Assembly (NCBI GenBank): GCA_950295325.1
Contig: OX485803.1
Coordinates: forward strand, 20,336,001 to 20,400,000
DNA: 64,000 bases
DNA from: Polytrichum commune
Lineage: Eukaryota > Streptophyta > Polytrichopsida > Polytrichales > Polytrichaceae
Direction of reading: 5' to 3'
The translations under genes and the position numbers were made by a program. Positions 11,549 to 22,773 of the stretch are shown one piece after another. Position 1 is the first letter of the stretch. Each line of letters opens with the position of its first letter. Under the pieces are notes generated by a model that was given only the letters and a program-made list of their open reading frames with translations, ran no database searches and was not told where the DNA came from.

Positions 11549-12314
11549 ATACCATATTTCGGCACTCCATTTTACAAGCACCCTATAACCTGATAGCTAT
11601 GATATTCATTGCGCATGGGCCTTCCACCTTTATTTCATTTGCATTGAAATAGGTAAATTTTGTGGATTATTTAGTTGATTTCCACTTTGATCATTTTGGG
11701 GACAATATTAAGGATACACACATTATTCTAACCCAATATGTAAATGTCGTTTGGACCACATTATTTGGTTCATTACACACACACAATATCAGGGCTATTT
11801 CATAGAGTAACCATGATATATCTAATATTTGATGTGTGTATGATGTATCCTATGTTATTTCTGTTATGTATATAAGATTGATCTCCAATATATGTTGTGG
11901 TAATGTTTAAGTAGCATGGGTCATAAGGATATTGAATTGCCACACCAAAACTTGCCCACAATATTTACCAAATTGATTGTAATGAGATAAAGAAAGCCAT
12001 TCATAACTCAACATTATACATTGAAAAAATCAGCACTGGAACGAGCTCAAAAGACCCTAATGAGATCTTGATCGTTTGAGAGGAGAATTAACCATGCACT
12101 GAATAACATATATCAAAATTTTGGATTGAAGGTTGTGTTCATGTGCCACGAGTTCCTTTGTCCATAGCCATCAACCTTCGGTCTCGTTCATGTACCTATG
12201 TACTTACATTGCTTGGACCTTTTCCACGGTCTTCATATTGGAACGATTTCATGGTGAAATTTCTATTGCACAATACTATTGAGACCCTCGCCCTTGCTCT
12301 CTTTTGAAAAGGGG
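11549..12314. other. intergenic, no gene recognised
   Basis: AT-rich sequence between two mobile elements. No frame or repeat end supported. Confidence 0.5.
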
Positions 12315-12322
12315 ATCGGTTG

Positions 12323-12660
12323 CTCGGGGGGGGCAGTGTGTTAAAAAGTTAAGGATATAGGTGCGAACAACCACTATTTTATAGGGGGTATTACTTTCAA
12401 TTCTCTTCTTTTTTTTACATGCTATCATTATGTAAATTTCTACTTTGGGTTAATAGAAAAATGGCTTGCATTACTTATAATTCCAAATTACCTTTTATTC
12501 CATACCCTATAATACTTTAAAGATGTCCAGTGCCATTTTTGATACCCTATATTACTCTTAAGTCCATTTATAATTTTTAGCCCCCATGTTTTTAAAATAC
12601 CCTATCATTTGTTCGCACGTATATTGCTACTCCAACCAATGACCTCCCCCCCCCCCCGAG
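12323..12660. mobile_element. element with homopolymer G/C ends and 8-bp duplication, copy 1
   Basis: 338-bp element that starts CTCGGGGGGGGCAGTG and ends in a run of about twelve C followed by GAG. A perfect ATCGGTTG duplication (12315-12322 and 12661-12668) defines it. Copy 2 at 27172-27515 is near-identical in opposite orientation. The 8-bp duplication suggests hAT-like transposition, but the ends are unusual. Confidence 0.85.
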
Positions 12661-12972
12661 ATCGGTTGCAAATCTTTATTCTTTTACAAGCACTATCCGC
12701 AAAGCAATTCCAAGGGTTGGGGTTGGTCATCCATAGCCGTTGGTTCATTTCACAAAAACACCCAACTTAGGCACCGAGAACCTCCCACCACTAGGACACA
12801 CCGGTTCCCATCCACCTCCCCCTCTTACCCGGGGTTATGATACACCTCCCAAACATCATACAATGTTGTGCAAAGTAACTCAAATTCAATGTTGAATATC
12901 AATTCTTTCAGCATAATCCCAACATAATGATATAGACATTATCGGGCCCACAAAGCAACCAGAGGAGGCCGA

Positions 12973-13519
12973 GGGGCCGCTTACATCATGGACCTTGAAG
13001 TCGTCCCAAGCCTCTGTAAAATTTGTGATTGGTTGTTGAACTCGTCCCGGGACCAATTCAGTTTACACCAATGAAAAAAATGTCAAAGTGATCATGGAGT
13101 TTGAGGTTCCCAAAAGACATGATGTACGGCCTACATCATCATCCACTAACATGGTCTTTGTAGTGGGAGAGGCAAACGAGGTCTTCTATTAGAAAAAGGC
13201 ATGGGTCCATGGCAAAGAAATGATGTTATAATAAAATTTTAATGCAATTTGTTTAGGGGGAAGAGAAGATGAAGAGAAGTGAATGATCAAACTTGTTTTT
13301 TTTTCAAAGCTGCCCTTTTTGGACATATATTAAAAAATCAGCACATTCACTTTTTGGTGCATGGTCGTTCCTCTTAGTCCACATTCAATTTACACCTAGT
13401 GAGGGGCCCAAAGGCTTTGTAAATTGACTTTGTCTTAAGAAAGCGGACCATGGAAGTTGGACCATGAAAAAAGGCCATCTTCCATGGTCCGATTTCATGG
13501 TCCAAGGTGTAAACCAGCC
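12973..13519. mobile_element. inverted-repeat element, family with GGACCATGAAGTC ends, copy 2
   Basis: Reverse-oriented relative of the 11003-11548 element, recognisable over nearly its whole length. Its ends are GGGGCCGCTTACATCATGG and CCATGGTCCGATTTCATGG, the latter continuing into GGTGTAAACCAGCC. Boundaries are approximate. Confidence 0.65.
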
Positions 13520-13681
13520 ATGAATAATGTTGTGTGGACCGTCTTCATTTTCAGAGAGGATTGGAAGAAGAAATAATTGCATCCGAAGCTTCATGAGATT
13601 CAAATCACATCAAAGACTTGATGATCTTCACTCCCTTTACCCTAAACTCCCGCCTAGTACATAGTAGCTTTCATGGATGGA

Positions 13682-14309
13682 TGGAGCTCAAGTGCATTTC
13701 GTTGGCAAAGTACATGAGCTGCACTCATAAGTGCCGAAGACATTAATTTGGAATTCTCACACAATTTGCAGTGTTGTTCCTTGTTGTTGTGGAATGATAA
13801 TTGGTTTCTGATTTGGTCATGGCTTTGTACCGAGTCGCAACTTTTTAAGTGTACTATGTTGCCGGTGACACTATTAGGATATGAGTCCTATGCAATCGTC
13901 CCATGTCGATGAAAAAACAATTCAAATCTATCACTATGATAGGTTTGTAAATTTTCCAATTATATAGGTCAACTGCCTAGGAGTCATATCCTCGTGGAGC
14001 TCAAGTGCATTTCGTTGGCGAAGTACATGAGCTGCACTCATAAGTGCCGAAGACATTAATTTGGAATTCTCACACAATTTGTAGTGTTGTTTCCTTGTTG
14101 TTGTGGAATGATAATTGGTTTTTGATTTGGTCATGGCTTGGTACCGAGTCGCAACTTTTTCAGTACACTATGTTGCCGGTGACACTATTAGCATATGAGT
14201 CCTATGCAATCGTCCCATGTCGATGAAAAAATAATTCAAATCTATCACTATGATAGGTTTGTAAATTTTCCAGTTACATAGGTCAACTGTCTAGGAGTCA
14301 TATCCTCGT
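13682..14309. repeat. direct tandem duplication of ~313 bp
   Basis: The unit beginning TGGAGCTCAAGTGCATTTCG at 13682 is repeated from 13995 with only scattered substitutions, and both copies end near CATATCCTCGT. No coding frame is conserved across the copies. Confidence 0.9.
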
Positions 14310-17300
14310 AGTGTGAAGGCTAGGAAGTTCTAGTCATGTTGTGTGTTAGGTAAGATAGATATGTCCAAATTGAACACGAGAATAATTTGGAGAATCGTAT
14401 TTGAGTGGTATGTGGTTAGTAGGTGTGGATCCAAGACTTGGCATAAATAAGACATGTTTTTAAAAGGGATTGAACTTTGTGTTCAAAATATGCTAAGCAT
14501 TCTAGGTTCATTAGCTGGACATGGTTTAGGGGACCTATATGACCACTTAATGAGTTGGAGAATATTCATTTGATAATAATTAAGACGCTCATACATTGAA
14601 TATTAAGAAGTATGAGGCGAATGGCTACGGGCACAATTTGGATGTGTTGATCATCTCACATTTAGTGCATGGCCGATATCCTCCGAGAAGTGGGCTTAAA
14701 GATAAAAGTTTTTTTAATGACACACGTCTACCTTAGTGGACAAGAGTCAAGGATTCGTGGCAGTTGTGTAAGTTGAAGGTGAAAATGTTGGGAATCGTTT
14801 ATTATCCATCATTTTATTCCAAAACATATTCCACCTCGGAATCATCATCAACAAACATCCTCTATTACACTAATGAGATCGAGTTAGGATTAATCAAGCA
14901 TGAAGTTATAGAGGGTGGGTTCTAATTAGACTCCCAAATGTGGTTGTCATGAGTCCCAGCTTGCTACATGCAAGGGAGGGATCTATCATACATATTTTGG
15001 TACCTATTTACCCAATCGTGGGGATGACGAGGAAATCGAAGTAACCTCATGTGTGTATAGACGATCTTGAAAACCGAAATAACGTTCATCTTGTCTTCCA
15101 AAATTCTTGGCAATACAAAATTTCAATGTTGTACAAAATCAAATGTTTTTACTTTGAGGGAATCCTATGATCTCAAATATGATCCAAACACCACAAAGTT
15201 TGTGTTGTCGTATGGGTTTGAAGTTGGCTTTGTGCTTGAAGTGAATTTCCAAATTTTTGTATGAAGGAAGTGCCTCAAACCGACCCAAACACTAGACAAG
15301 GTCGGCATGGGCCTCTTGCACCTCTCTACACAGACTTTGGACAATTGGACTGTGTGATGGGACCATGGTATCCCACACAAACTCCATCTCGAAACGTAAT
15401 TATTTCTTTTTGGGGTTGGTTTAATTCGCGCCTGCACGATTTGGTCGAATATTGTGCGTCTGAGGATTGGAAGATCAAGTCCATTGGCAGTCTCATGTTG
15501 CCCATTCAAATTATCACTCCTTGATTCAAATATTGCCATGTAACTCTCGGTGACATGAATTGTTTGCCGCCTTTCTCGACTAAATCAAAGTTATATTGAT
15601 GTTGCTATAGCCTTTGTGCAAGAAACGGGGTTCAATTAACGATATGATTTATCACAAATAAGTTGTATTGACATGTGGTTATTTTGCATGTAGTGAGTAG
15701 GGAAAATTGATTCCCAAATAGGCTAAGCATTGGAACATTCAAATGCTTGAGAATGGAAAGTGGCAGCTGAATAGGTTCGTCGCTGCAACGCTTATTTACA
15801 CCTTGGGAAATGAAGGTGTTTGGAAATACACATACAAAGATCGAAGTGAAATATTTTCAAAATCGCCCAAACACACTAAACAATCCCATCCAAAAGATTA
15901 TTAGAGAAAATCGGCACCTCTTATGGTAGATCTAACCTTACAAATGACATTTTTCAAAGATTAGGATTCGTACACACAAATTCCCAACATTCCATGTATC
16001 CAAATTAGAACACAAACATGTACATTAGTATGGTTGGATAGAGGTGATTGCCTCGACAAAGTGTCCACTTTGGCCTTTAGGGTTAACCCTTAAGCGTACG
16101 AGTCTAAGCCTCTCCATGCACAAAATAGCGTATTTGAGCTACATGCTTTCAATTTTATTTAGTTGTGTCAAAAACGATCCTATCTATAATCAACTTGGTT
16201 TTTTTTTTTGTTTTTTTGAAGTACAATTTTCAAATCGGTTGAATACCTTCACTTTATTGAAGACTTGAACTGAAATATGCAACATGGGTACCCTTGGATG
16301 CAAATACATATGTTGTATTTTGATCACCACCAATGTTAGGTATGAATATATTTATATGTTCTCCTTGACATAACTCAATGTTTAATATTAGGTTTCAAAC
16401 CCATAATTAACATAACGTATGATTGTGAACCCAATGAAGTTTTCTTGTATACATTGTTTAAGAATTTTGCCATATTTTGAGACCCTATATCCTTAAAGAG
16501 TAAAGTTCGTCGTTATAGTGCAATTGCAAGTTTACAGTTGAACCATGTGATTGGGAAATACTTCGGTTTTGTTGCGATGTGGAACCCTTGTTTTTGTTCC
16601 TCTTCATGAATCTTATTGGCATGGAGAGGTGTATTATGAGTGCTAATGAGTCGCGTTTCCATAGGGCACCTAACAGGCTATTGTGTCATAAATTAAGTTG
16701 TATACCTACATATTGTGGACTAAGTCCATTGGCATGTTGCGTGTTAACTATTCAGCTCAATAAGATTTGATTAGGTGATATTTGTAGGATTTTAACCCCT
16801 AAATGGTCGAGGTAAAATTTCTCACATTTCAGGCAGCCCAACACCAACAACAATGTTTTGACTCTTTTACGCAAAACAAAAAAAAAGTCCAAATCCAACC
16901 ATATAGATGTAGTCTAAAGTAGGACATGTACCCTATGTCAAAATTTCATATCAATCCAACCACATCTGGTATGTGAGTTTGACATATGGAGTGAGCAGTA
17001 CCCTGTTGGGCAGCCAAGGAAAAACCACAAGATTATTAGAAACTGCCATGTTTTGACTTTGGGGGAGAATATTTTAAAGAATAAAAATTAACATCCAAGT
17101 TCGGAAATTGTTCACTATTGTAGTCACCAATTTGGAAATTTGCCTATTTTTTTTATTTTTATTTTTAAAATCCTTGGAGAATCAAAAGAAGTTAATTCGT
17201 CATACCTGTCAATTGGTTTTCTTGAAACAATCTTCCAAATGCATAAATTTGTCCCCCACACTTTACACATTTCATCCTGCACTTGACTTACACTCCACAC

Positions 17301-17499
17301 ATTGCCTCATCGCATGGAAGGTCCTTCATAATCATGTGGATTTATGACACATGTGGAGTAAAGGCAAAAACACAATTTTTCCTACCAGTCCATCTGCCAT
17401 TAACTCTTTTCCTAGCCTTAAACAAAGATGTAAATAATTGTAAGGACTCCATCTTTTTCTATACAAATCTCTTGATGCGTCTTCCACGTGTTCACAATC
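14310..17499. other. intergenic with dispersed-repeat fragments
   Basis: Contains a fragment (about 14355-14600) related to the dispersed family also present near 23455, 26330, 30600, 38930 and 51300. No gene could be supported. An open frame on the minus strand at 15165-15539 (124 codons) has no recognisable relatives. Confidence 0.5.
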
Positions 17500-17885
17500 G
17501 TGACTATGTAATGACCAAAAGTAAGGTCTATGCTACCACTTGAGACCTAATATGTATTGACCAACTAGTTGGTTAGCCACATCACACCCCCTCGCACGTC
17601 TCATACTCAACATGGATAGGACTCATCTCAATGGGGACCCTTTGGTCATCCACTCTTCACTCTATAAATAAAATTTGGTTCTCTTTGGCTATTGGTTCAT
17701 AATTTGTTGACAACATCAACATTTTTTTGTTTTGTCAATCTGATGACACTATGGAATAGTCTTGGACTTGTGCATCATTCAGGTAAGAATCCCTTGTGGA
17801 GCCTTTCCAAGTTCTTCTTTTGCTTTCAAAATGTTAGGTAGCCCTATGAAATCAGACCTCACAGTTCCAATGGCCTAGATACCTA

Positions 17886-18399
17886 ATGCCCCCTCCCCAC
17901 TCGACATTAGCAAATAACCAAAGACTTCCCTAAAACCCGGGTAAAGCTCCCTCGGTTATAGCGGACACGTCCAGCTATCCCAATGCACCTACAAGAACTT
18001 GCTCCGGAGATTTCCAAGTAGGTTTTAGTTAAGTAGCTTTCACACATGTTCATGGTTTTATCTACCAACCAATGAATGTTGGATAGTTTTTGTCCCATCC
18101 CCAAATGCCTTAATACTTACCATTGGTTTTTGTTAATGGAGCTCCTCGTGCCCTCATAGCTAAGACTAAAAAGCAACCAATCACAAGATCAGGAGGCAAC
18201 ACTTTTAGAGGTCCTACATTCTTGCCTCATGTCTAGGTACCGATGGGAGGGTCAGTAGTTTTAGCTGAAAACCTCCACTTTTAAGCCATGCCACATCATT
18301 TGCCAACTAGGCTCGGCACTAGATAATGTCGATGGTGTGAACGCTCATTTTTAAGAACCCACTTTTAGGCTTAGCTAATGTCAAGTGGGGAGGGGGCAT
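17886..18399. mobile_element. 514-bp inverted-repeat element with TA duplication
   Basis: Terminal inverted repeats of 26 bp (17886-17911 and 18374-18399; both start ATGCCCCCTCCCCACT) differ at one base. The flanks are TA (17884-17885 and 18400-18401), suggesting a Tc1/mariner-like non-autonomous element. It lies inside the piggyBac pseudogene, between the segment encoding CDCFF and the GTVR segment. Removing it with one TA restores the expected spacing and frame. No coding capacity. Confidence 0.85.
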
Positions 18400-19493
18400 T
18401 ATGGTCATAACTTTGTGAACAAGGAGATAGAAATGAAAAAGCAATCACACATAACTACATAACCCTAGTGTTCTAACCCGTTGACCACTTGCTTTACCAC
18501 TTTCAACCCAACTTGTGATTCCCCCTTATTTGGTTTTGTCGTTGGCATACCCTTGTTTTCACCGTAGTAGATATCAATAATCATACACATTTTTTTTTTC
18601 ATTATCAACCAATGTCCACATTTTCCAAAACCCATTTTATAGTTTGCTTGGCACATATTGTTGTACATGGCACTACACACCTTTACATCACATCATCAGC
18701 TCGGATTTAGGCAAACCAACCCATACACTCATTCCTTTTTTGGATGCCTAAACCCTTGCCTCCAAAGAACCAATGTACATATTGGTTCGCCCCAGCCATC
18801 AACTCGTCCACTGTGAGCTTCTCATGTATATTCCATTGTCTTTGACACGTGGCCCACATTGCATGAAGTAACCACCACACCTTATAAACCTTATCATAAT
18901 CGGGGGATGTTTTATCCAAAACCTCCCTTGTATCCTTTGACAAATGGTAGCATCTCATAATTTGCTCAAAACATCCATGTGTCAATGCATTAGCTATAAG
19001 TGGACAATGCCAAAAACGTTTTTTATTTCAATAAGGGCCACTTTGCACACAAGACTGAAGGCCCGTGACCATTGCAATCTAAGAGCTCACATTGGACAAA
19101 AAGGTAGAGACCATCCAAGTTCACTTCAAACTAGAAGGTGGAGGCCTAAAGGCCCAAAGAAAATTCCATGGACAAAAAGTCTACATGGAATCCTATATGA
19201 CAAACAATGAATAAGATTTTATAGTCTCATGGAATTTGTATCAAGCTCACATCGAAGAGGTAGGCTTGATGCAAATTTTCGTAGACCATGACAGTCACAC
19301 AAGTGTCGTTGGTTGCCCATGTTATTTTAATTTTTTTGTCAAAATATAACCATTCCAAGATAGAAGATCGTCTCTTCCAACTACTAACAACTCCAAGTTC
19401 TTAAAGTTTGCTCATATATGTGTTTGTAGTAGACATTTTTTATTAAATAAATTATAATATTTATTTTTTCCTCAATGACAAATTTCTTGCAAG

Positions 19494-20090
19494 ATGGTAT
19501 TGGTTCCAAAACCTAAATTGGAACCAAAAGTCTCCATAATTCAATTGCATGGATCCTCATTAGCAAATAGGAATTTTAGCAAATTTCAATTGTTTCATGA
19601 TGTAGAATTAAAAGTGGTTAGATTCCAAATGCCACCAAATGTCAAAGGTAGTGGAGATGCAACCATAAGAGGAAAGGTGGACAAGATTGCCACAATGGAC
19701 GAAGACCATGTTAGAAAGAGAGGAGGTAGGGCATCAATTTTGAAATCGAAAAAAACACCCAAGAAAAAAAATGATACAATTAATTTGAGCAATTTACAAG
19801 GTGAAGAGGAGGTTCCTATTAAATGGCAAAAACATGAAATTGAAATCCTTATTGTGATTCGCAGCGAGAAGGAAAAAAATATGCAAAATCAACAAGAAAA
19901 CAAGATATGTGATAGTTTTTTTGAAATGAAAATGTGGAAAATGCAAAATGTTGGATTCAAATTGGGCTTTTTGAAAGGCCTTTGCCTCTTAGGATCGGCC
20001 CCCTTTTTCTTCCATTGTATACTTAGCATTTGGTGCAGGAGTGGAGAATCAAACTATAGACCTCATGGTTGGCAACTGACGCCTTTATGA
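19494..20090 (+). pseudogene. Harbinger ORF1-like trihelix/Myb DNA-binding protein, degenerate
   Basis: 198-codon open frame starting at an ATG inside the Harbinger element. About residues 108-155 (VPIKWQKHEIEILIVIRSEK, then a lysine/glutamine-rich stretch) resemble the start of a trihelix (Myb_DNA-bind_4) domain: a Trp, then an acidic helix, then a second Trp-containing segment. It is preceded by a basic KSKKTPKKK patch that could be nuclear-localising. In PIF/Harbinger elements the Myb-like partner binds DNA and helps bring the transposase to the nucleus. After residue ~158 the frame turns into unrelated sequence, so the domain is truncated. Assignment is by eye and rests also on the element context. 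Confidence 0.6.
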
Positions 20091-21024
20091 TGGCTTGACC
20101 ACCAAGTCTTTCTCTTAAGCTGATAGAATTTTGGATATATTATATTTAGTCCAATGCTAGTCTATTGTAATTTTTAGTATTATATGTGGGTACGAATGAA
20201 TCCCAACTTACCCTAGTTTTTAGTACTACCTTACTCTAATTTTTAGTGGTTGTATGTGGACAAGGATGGATGCTTAGATTAAGCTTTCATGCTCATATGG
20301 TTTCAAGTTTGCATAATTTAAGAAGGACTTGGTTGGCTTGTAAGAAGATATACAAGGTATTCATAACGAAATAAAAATTTCAAAACATAACAAACGTGAA
20401 TGACAAACCTATAAGTAGATGTAGAATAGATAACTGGCAAATGTGGTCAATCGAATGCCAACAAATACTCAAGAGGATGATTAGCAACAAGGCAATCAAG
20501 ACACACATCATAATTCACATGAAAAAAACCACATCTAAGTATTACAAAAGATTATAAAAAAAATAAAGACAAGATGGAAGGATTTATAGAACAAGTAGTG
20601 AACAATTATTCTATTTTGATAGCATCTTTTTATATTATAATATATTTATTGAAGACAATAGATGTTCTTATAACAACATTTATACAAAAATTTTAATTAG
20701 TCACTCACTCGTGTCAGACTCAATATATGTATCCTAATAGTCCATGTTGATTACTTCCAAAGCTTCATTTTTTTAAATAATGATTCGGATATTACTTCAT
20801 GCATTTTTGTATCCTCCAACAATAAATCTTCATTTTTTTGTTTTTTTTTCTTACCAAGAAAATTTTAGTATCTTTGTCAATCTCTGCACATCTCTCTAGA
20901 CCATTTCATGTACCAATGATGCTTCTTACTTTGCCTATGGTTGTCATTTCAACCCTCACTTCTTATCCTTCTCTCAATCACCGATTCTTTAATTTTTTTG
21001 TAATCTTCTTTTTGCTTCTTCTAT

Positions 21025-21207
21025 TCATTCCCTATCAAACTCACCTTTGCTAATTTTACACATATTATGTAGCATAATACATGTAACAACTATTTTGATC
21101 ACATGTCCTAAAGGTACATCAACTCTTCTCATAATAATTCTCCATCTTCTTTGAATCTTGGAAGCGCATTTCACACATATACGTGTAGAACTTTGATAAA
21201 ATTCCAA
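21025..21207 (-). pseudogene. Harbinger DDE transposase C-terminal remnant
   Basis: The minus-strand frame encodes RRWRIIMRRVDVPLGHV followed by VVTCIMLHNMC. This is the signature C-terminus of PIF/Harbinger (DDE_Tnp_4) nucleases, where the pattern is RWRIL..VD.PL...I..AC..LHN. The residue expected to be the third catalytic acid just upstream (usually VERAFG) reads VKCAS. Only about 180 bp lie between this frame and the element's right end, so the catalytic N-terminal part has been deleted. Confidence 0.8.
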
Positions 21208-21543
21208 TTAGTTTTATAACCTTCTAAACCCTCAACATGGTCCATTCTCACTTCACACTATCCTTGAGGGCCCATGACTACACAAAATGGCCATCCCAAC
21301 ACCCATGGTACAAACTTTGGATGAGAATCAAGGGCCCTCGCCATTACATAGTCACGGCCCTTGGCTTGTGTATGAAGTGACCCTAAGACCTCAAATTAGA
21401 TTTTTTTTTCAACCCCATTAGGATGTGCATACTTTAAAAATGCTTTGAATTCTTGTGCTTCCAAGGGGAACCAATTAGGGCCCCCCTTGGTTGGATATAC
21501 ATGGGTGGCATGGATACCATTGTCCGGGCCTCCCGCATTCTTA

Positions 21544-22031
21544 TTACCGTAGCTCTCTAGCAGCTTGAGCAAATAATAATTAGTTTTAAGGATGCCTAAA
21601 TTTATGGAAAATTAATTTTGTTGAGTTTCCAAAAAAAAACATTCAACGAGTGTCTAAAATCACAATAATGCAAGTGACATTCACTGGAATCCAACAAAGT
21701 AGCATCTCTCACAAAGACCACTCCGTATAACTCTCACACAAAGCAAAATATGTTGCCAAGCAAGACCTTGACATACAACTAAAAGACAAACTTTAGGGTA
21801 AGGAATGTTGGTTAAGGGAAGTGTTTAGGTTAATTGTAGCCGCCATAGATGAAATTAGGAAAACCATCCATGAATTATAAAAATGACTTCAATGAATGTC
21901 TAACTTATTTTAGATTACTTTTTTAATCTGCCCAAATTTAGAGTATTGTTTTTGGTGTTGCCTAACTTACTTTCGCACTTTAATTAATTATTTGGCAAAA
22001 AGGTGCCCAAGCTGCTAGAGAGGTACGGTAA
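21544..22031. mobile_element. inverted-repeat element with TTACCGTAGC ends
   Basis: 488-bp element. The left end TTACCGTAGCTCTCTAGCAG is mirrored at the right (CTGCTAGAGAGGTACGGTAA) over about 28 bp. The flanks TTA and TCA are only a near match, so the superfamily is open. It lies at the 5' edge of the piggyBac pseudogene. Non-coding. Confidence 0.75.
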
Positions 22032-22764
22032 TCACCCAAAGAATTATCCTTAAAGTTGTTTTGTCTTTGTGCAACACTCCAAATCCAATTTTGTGTCTTC
22101 AACCGTGCACGGGTAGATCACTCTAAGGCATTTTTGTGCACCACGTGCGGCTGGGGTTTTTTTTTTGTTTTGGGGCTATTTACCTTCAAGGGTTGAATTA
22201 AAGCCTCCCTATAATTACTTCAATTTCAAAAATGGCCCATTTGTTTGCACCCTTCTATTACTTATATTGTCCAAGTCACTGCAATTTTTTGTACTCTATA
22301 TTCCTTTTAAGTAATAAACGGGCGTGGGGAAGATGACCCCAACGACGGCGCGTTCCCTTTTCATCCAATTTTGGACAGACGGAAATCCCAATTATCATTC
22401 ATCCCCGTGAGTCCTAAACCCATTTACATACCATACTAAACATACCTTTTAGGATCCTTATCTTTAGCCCCTATATTAATTTTACAAAAAAATAATGGCC
22501 CACATTTTATGTCCATCTAACTTACTTATAATGGGATTGTCTACATTTAATGGCCCCTTCATTATTTGAAATTCCTTTATAATTTTTATTTCAAATGATT
22601 TTAATCCTCTCTATATTATGCCACACATCGTTTTTAAAATGCACTAAGTGATCTACTCGTGCAACCATGTTGCAAGGGAGTTGTTAGCTCTTGTTGTTGT
22701 TGCTAGTGATCCTTGGTGTGTGGTTCATGAGTGAACGTGGTCCTTTGCTTCATTAAGCCTACTA
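22032..22764. other. intergenic, no gene recognised
   Basis: AT-rich, poly-T-containing sequence with no supported feature. Confidence 0.5.
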
Positions 22765-22773
22765 GGTTGAACA

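Larger units (their letters stand above)
19035..21383. mobile_element. 2.35-kb PIF/Harbinger element, decayed but ORF-bearing
   Basis: The ends GGGCCACTTTGCACACAAG and CTTGGCTTGTGTATGAAGTG match the MITE family above, and the element is flanked by a perfect TAA duplication (19032-19034 and 21384-21386). The interior carries a plus-strand trihelix/Myb-like ORF and a minus-strand transposase C-terminus, the two-gene arrangement known for PIF/Harbinger elements. The catalytic core of the transposase is not recognisable, so it is probably not autonomous now. It lies in a piggyBac pseudogene. Confidence 0.88.
17500..21530 (-). pseudogene. piggyBac-type transposase pseudogene, split by two nested insertions
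   Basis: Minus-strand frames match a piggyBac (DDE_Tnp_1_7-type) transposase. In reading order: the N-terminal portion at 21530-21387 with a WFPLEAQEFKAF segment; the NLRSY / KRFWHCPLIANAL junction broken by the Harbinger element; CFEQIMRCYHLSKDT and LTVDELM (18985-18707); YYGENKG and GLKVVKQVVNGLEH (18680-18465); MCDCFF near 18440; then, beyond the 17886-18399 insertion, GTVRSD (near 17860), LMLSTNYEPIAK and GCDVANQLVGQY (near 17570). The three positions expected for catalytic Asp (VDEL, CDCFF, GCDV) still encode Asp, although the usual DNxF is DCFF and the last DxxD is DVAN. Several in-frame stops and frameshifts kill the gene. Related elements encode a transposase that cuts and pastes at TTAA. 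Confidence 0.8.

Noticed and set aside
17907-18104. Minus-strand frame with GRVRYNRGSF that looks like the piggyBac GTxRxNR motif
   Set aside because: It lies inside the 514-bp TA-flanked element. The true continuation of the piggyBac gene (GTVRSDFIGLP) is found just below the element, so this match is coincidental.
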